A stretch of 50,266 bases of DNA, from the NCBI RefSeq assembly GCF_002834235.1, contig NZ_NNBY01000012.1, forward strand, positions 1-50,266. The letters are read 5' to 3'. Positions 49,167-50,266 of this stretch are shown in pieces (position 1 is the first letter of the stretch; each line of letters opens with the position of its first letter). This DNA is from Ruminococcus bromii. Its GTDB lineage: Bacteria > Bacillota > Clostridia > Oscillospirales > Acutalibacteraceae. The position numbers and the translations under genes were made by a program. The notes beneath the pieces were generated by a model that did not search any database, was not told where the DNA came from, and saw only the letters and a program-made list of their open reading frames with translations.

Positions 49167-49799
49167 TTATTTTTTATTTGAGTCACAAATATTGATGTAA
49201 CTTATAATAATGTCAACGGCCTGATCAACTGTAATGTTAGTGCTGTTAAGGCACAAATCATAGTTGTCTGCAAGACCCCATTTTTTCCCTGAATAAAAAC
49301 TATAGTAATTTGCTCTGTTCTTGTCTGCCTTCAAAACTGCCTGTTTGGCTCTGGCAGGGTCAATGTCCTGTCTGTCAACAGCTCTTTTAATTCTCTTATC
49401 AAGATCAGCATAAATATATACCTTCACAAGCTTCGGATTATCTTTAAGAACATAGTCGGCGCATCTACCGACAACAACGAAATTTTCCTTTTCAGCAAGC
49501 TGCTTGATAATCTTGTGCTGTAAAATATAAAGACGGTCATTAACCGGCAGGTCGCCCACTGAAGAAAAGTTGTTACCGTAATTGTACAGTCCCACAGACA
49601 ATGAATACAAAAGACTGTTGGTAGCTCTTTCGTCAGCATGCTTGAATACCTCGGGAGAAACACCGCTCTCTTTAGCGGCAATAGAAATGAGCTCCTTATC
49701 ATAAAACGATATACCAAGCTTCTCGGCAAGTGCTTTACCGATATCGTGTCCGCCTGAACCATACTGTCTTGTAATGGCGATAATTTTATCAAAACTCAT
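49167..49799 (-). CDS. cytidylate kinase-like family protein
   Basis: 210 residues. ITRQYGSGGHDIGKALAEKLG is a P-loop-like start, followed by YDKELI, VVVGRCADYVL, and a helical lid with DKRIKRAVDR..DPARAK. This is the cytidylate-kinase-like AAA family, which is distinct from true Cmk and has no clear substrate. The ATG at 49799 follows GGGAGG; an in-frame start at 49823 lacks a site. It is transcribed toward the mini-ORF and the shared terminator. Confidence 0.85.
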   Translation of the reverse strand: MSFDKIIAITRQYGSGGHDIGKALAEKLGISFYDKELISIAAKESGVSPEVFKHADERATNSLLYSLSVGLYNYGNNFSSVGDLPVNDRLYILQHKIIKQLAEKENFVVVGRCADYVLKDNPKLVKVYIYADLDKRIKRAVDRQDIDPARAKQAVLKADKNRANYYSFYSGKKWGLADNYDLCLNSTNITVDQAVDIIISYINICDSNKK

Positions 49800-50200
49800 A
49801 ACTAAACCTCCCGGTATTTGCAATTTGTAAAGTTGTACAGCAGCAACATTAAGTAGCTAAATGTCAAAACCATATCGCTTTACATATACTATAATAACAC
49901 ATTTTTGCGAAAAGTCCAGTCTGTAAAAACAAATTTTACGAAATTTGTACAATGTGAATAAATACGGGCGTTCTAAGTTATATAAAAAAGACAATAGAAG
50001 AGCCAAGGTTCAGAGCCATGAAATAAAAAAATCAATTTCTTTATTTATTACATATATGTATATATAGGGGGATAAAGAGCAGTATATGTTAAGACAAAGG
50101 TAAGTAATGGTAAAAAGATATCAAAAATCATTCCGATAGTCAAATAATGTAGAAGATTTGCCGATAATGTAAAAAAGATAAAAAAATTGTCAAAAAGGGG

Positions 50201-50229
50201 TTTACAAAAGGAAGATGTGCTGATATAAT
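50201..50229 (+). promoter_or_regulatory. promoter of a gene beyond the window end
   Basis: TTTACA (50201-50206) and TATAAT (50224-50229) are 17 bases apart. The following leader starts TGTTGCGCTGAGAGGCG and is cut by the window end. The 300 bases upstream of it hold no gene that I can see. Confidence 0.7.
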
Positions 50230-50266
50230 ATCAACTGTTGCGCTGAGAGGCGAGGCAGACAAGAGA

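Overview
The window looks like chromosomal DNA of an anaerobic, endospore-forming Clostridia (Oscillospiraceae/Ruminococcaceae-like). Evidence: moderately A+T-rich codon use, strong Firmicutes-type ribosome binding sites and promoters, and sporulation genes (spoVT, dipicolinate synthase dpaAB, a DacF-like carboxypeptidase, a SpoIIQ-like LytM protein). No species can be named from sequence alone.

Layout. 1-1.1 kb: a zinc-ribbon membrane protein on the minus strand. 1.3-5.7 kb: a thiamine salvage operon behind a TPP riboswitch (thiM, thiE, a HAD phosphatase, thiD, cytX). 5.7-8.0 kb: a minus-strand pair, an archaeal-type AAA ATPase with a DUF234-like tail and a NucS-like/DUF5655 nuclease-like protein, behind two palindromic operator-like sites.

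8.3-26.3 kb is the centre of interest. spoVT is split in two: codons 1-31 lie at 8310-8402 and the remainder at 25838-26287. Between them is a mobile element of about 17,435 bp. It ends with a large serine recombinase whose reading frame runs without a stop into the 3' part of spoVT. Both ends carry a perfect 18-bp inverted repeat, spaced exactly 7 bp from a shared GA dinucleotide. This is the expected geometry of a serine-integrase attP, so the junctions are known to the base. The organisation resembles the skin element of sigK or SPbeta in spsM. The cargo is TnpV; a helicase-nuclease; a five-gene minus-strand operon hsdM-hsdS-TIR-hsdR-DUF262/HNH; a HipBST-type toxin-antitoxin set with an operator inside its promoter; four hairpin repeats; a frameshifted repA; mobC; and the recombinase.

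26.4-27.6 kb: a cysteine hydrolase and a histidine phosphatase. 27.7-28.2 kb: gene debris. 28.2-35.2 kb: a more G+C-rich same-strand block with Trk/Ktr potassium uptake (TrkH, TrkA), a small membrane protein, a KdpD-like sensor kinase and KdpE-like regulator, then lgt and a split ChrA pair. 35.5-35.9 kb: tRNA-Arg(CCT) on the minus strand and tRNA-Ser(TGA)-tRNA-Ser(GCT) on the plus strand, with clear promoters and terminators. 36-36.3 kb: a multi-hairpin GTGAAA repeat and a four-helix-bundle gene remnant.

36.4-50.3 kb: an SDR oxidoreductase, dpaA-dpaB, two XRE regulators with palindromic sites, a surface protein, a zinc-ribbon protein, a MetY-like sulfhydrylase, ispD-ispF, dacF, pgi, a small P-loop protein, a SpoIIQ-like protein, a 23-residue mini-ORF and a cytidylate-kinase-like protein. 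The window ends just after a strong promoter.

All functions are assigned by reading motifs and recalled family features. No database search or computation was run.
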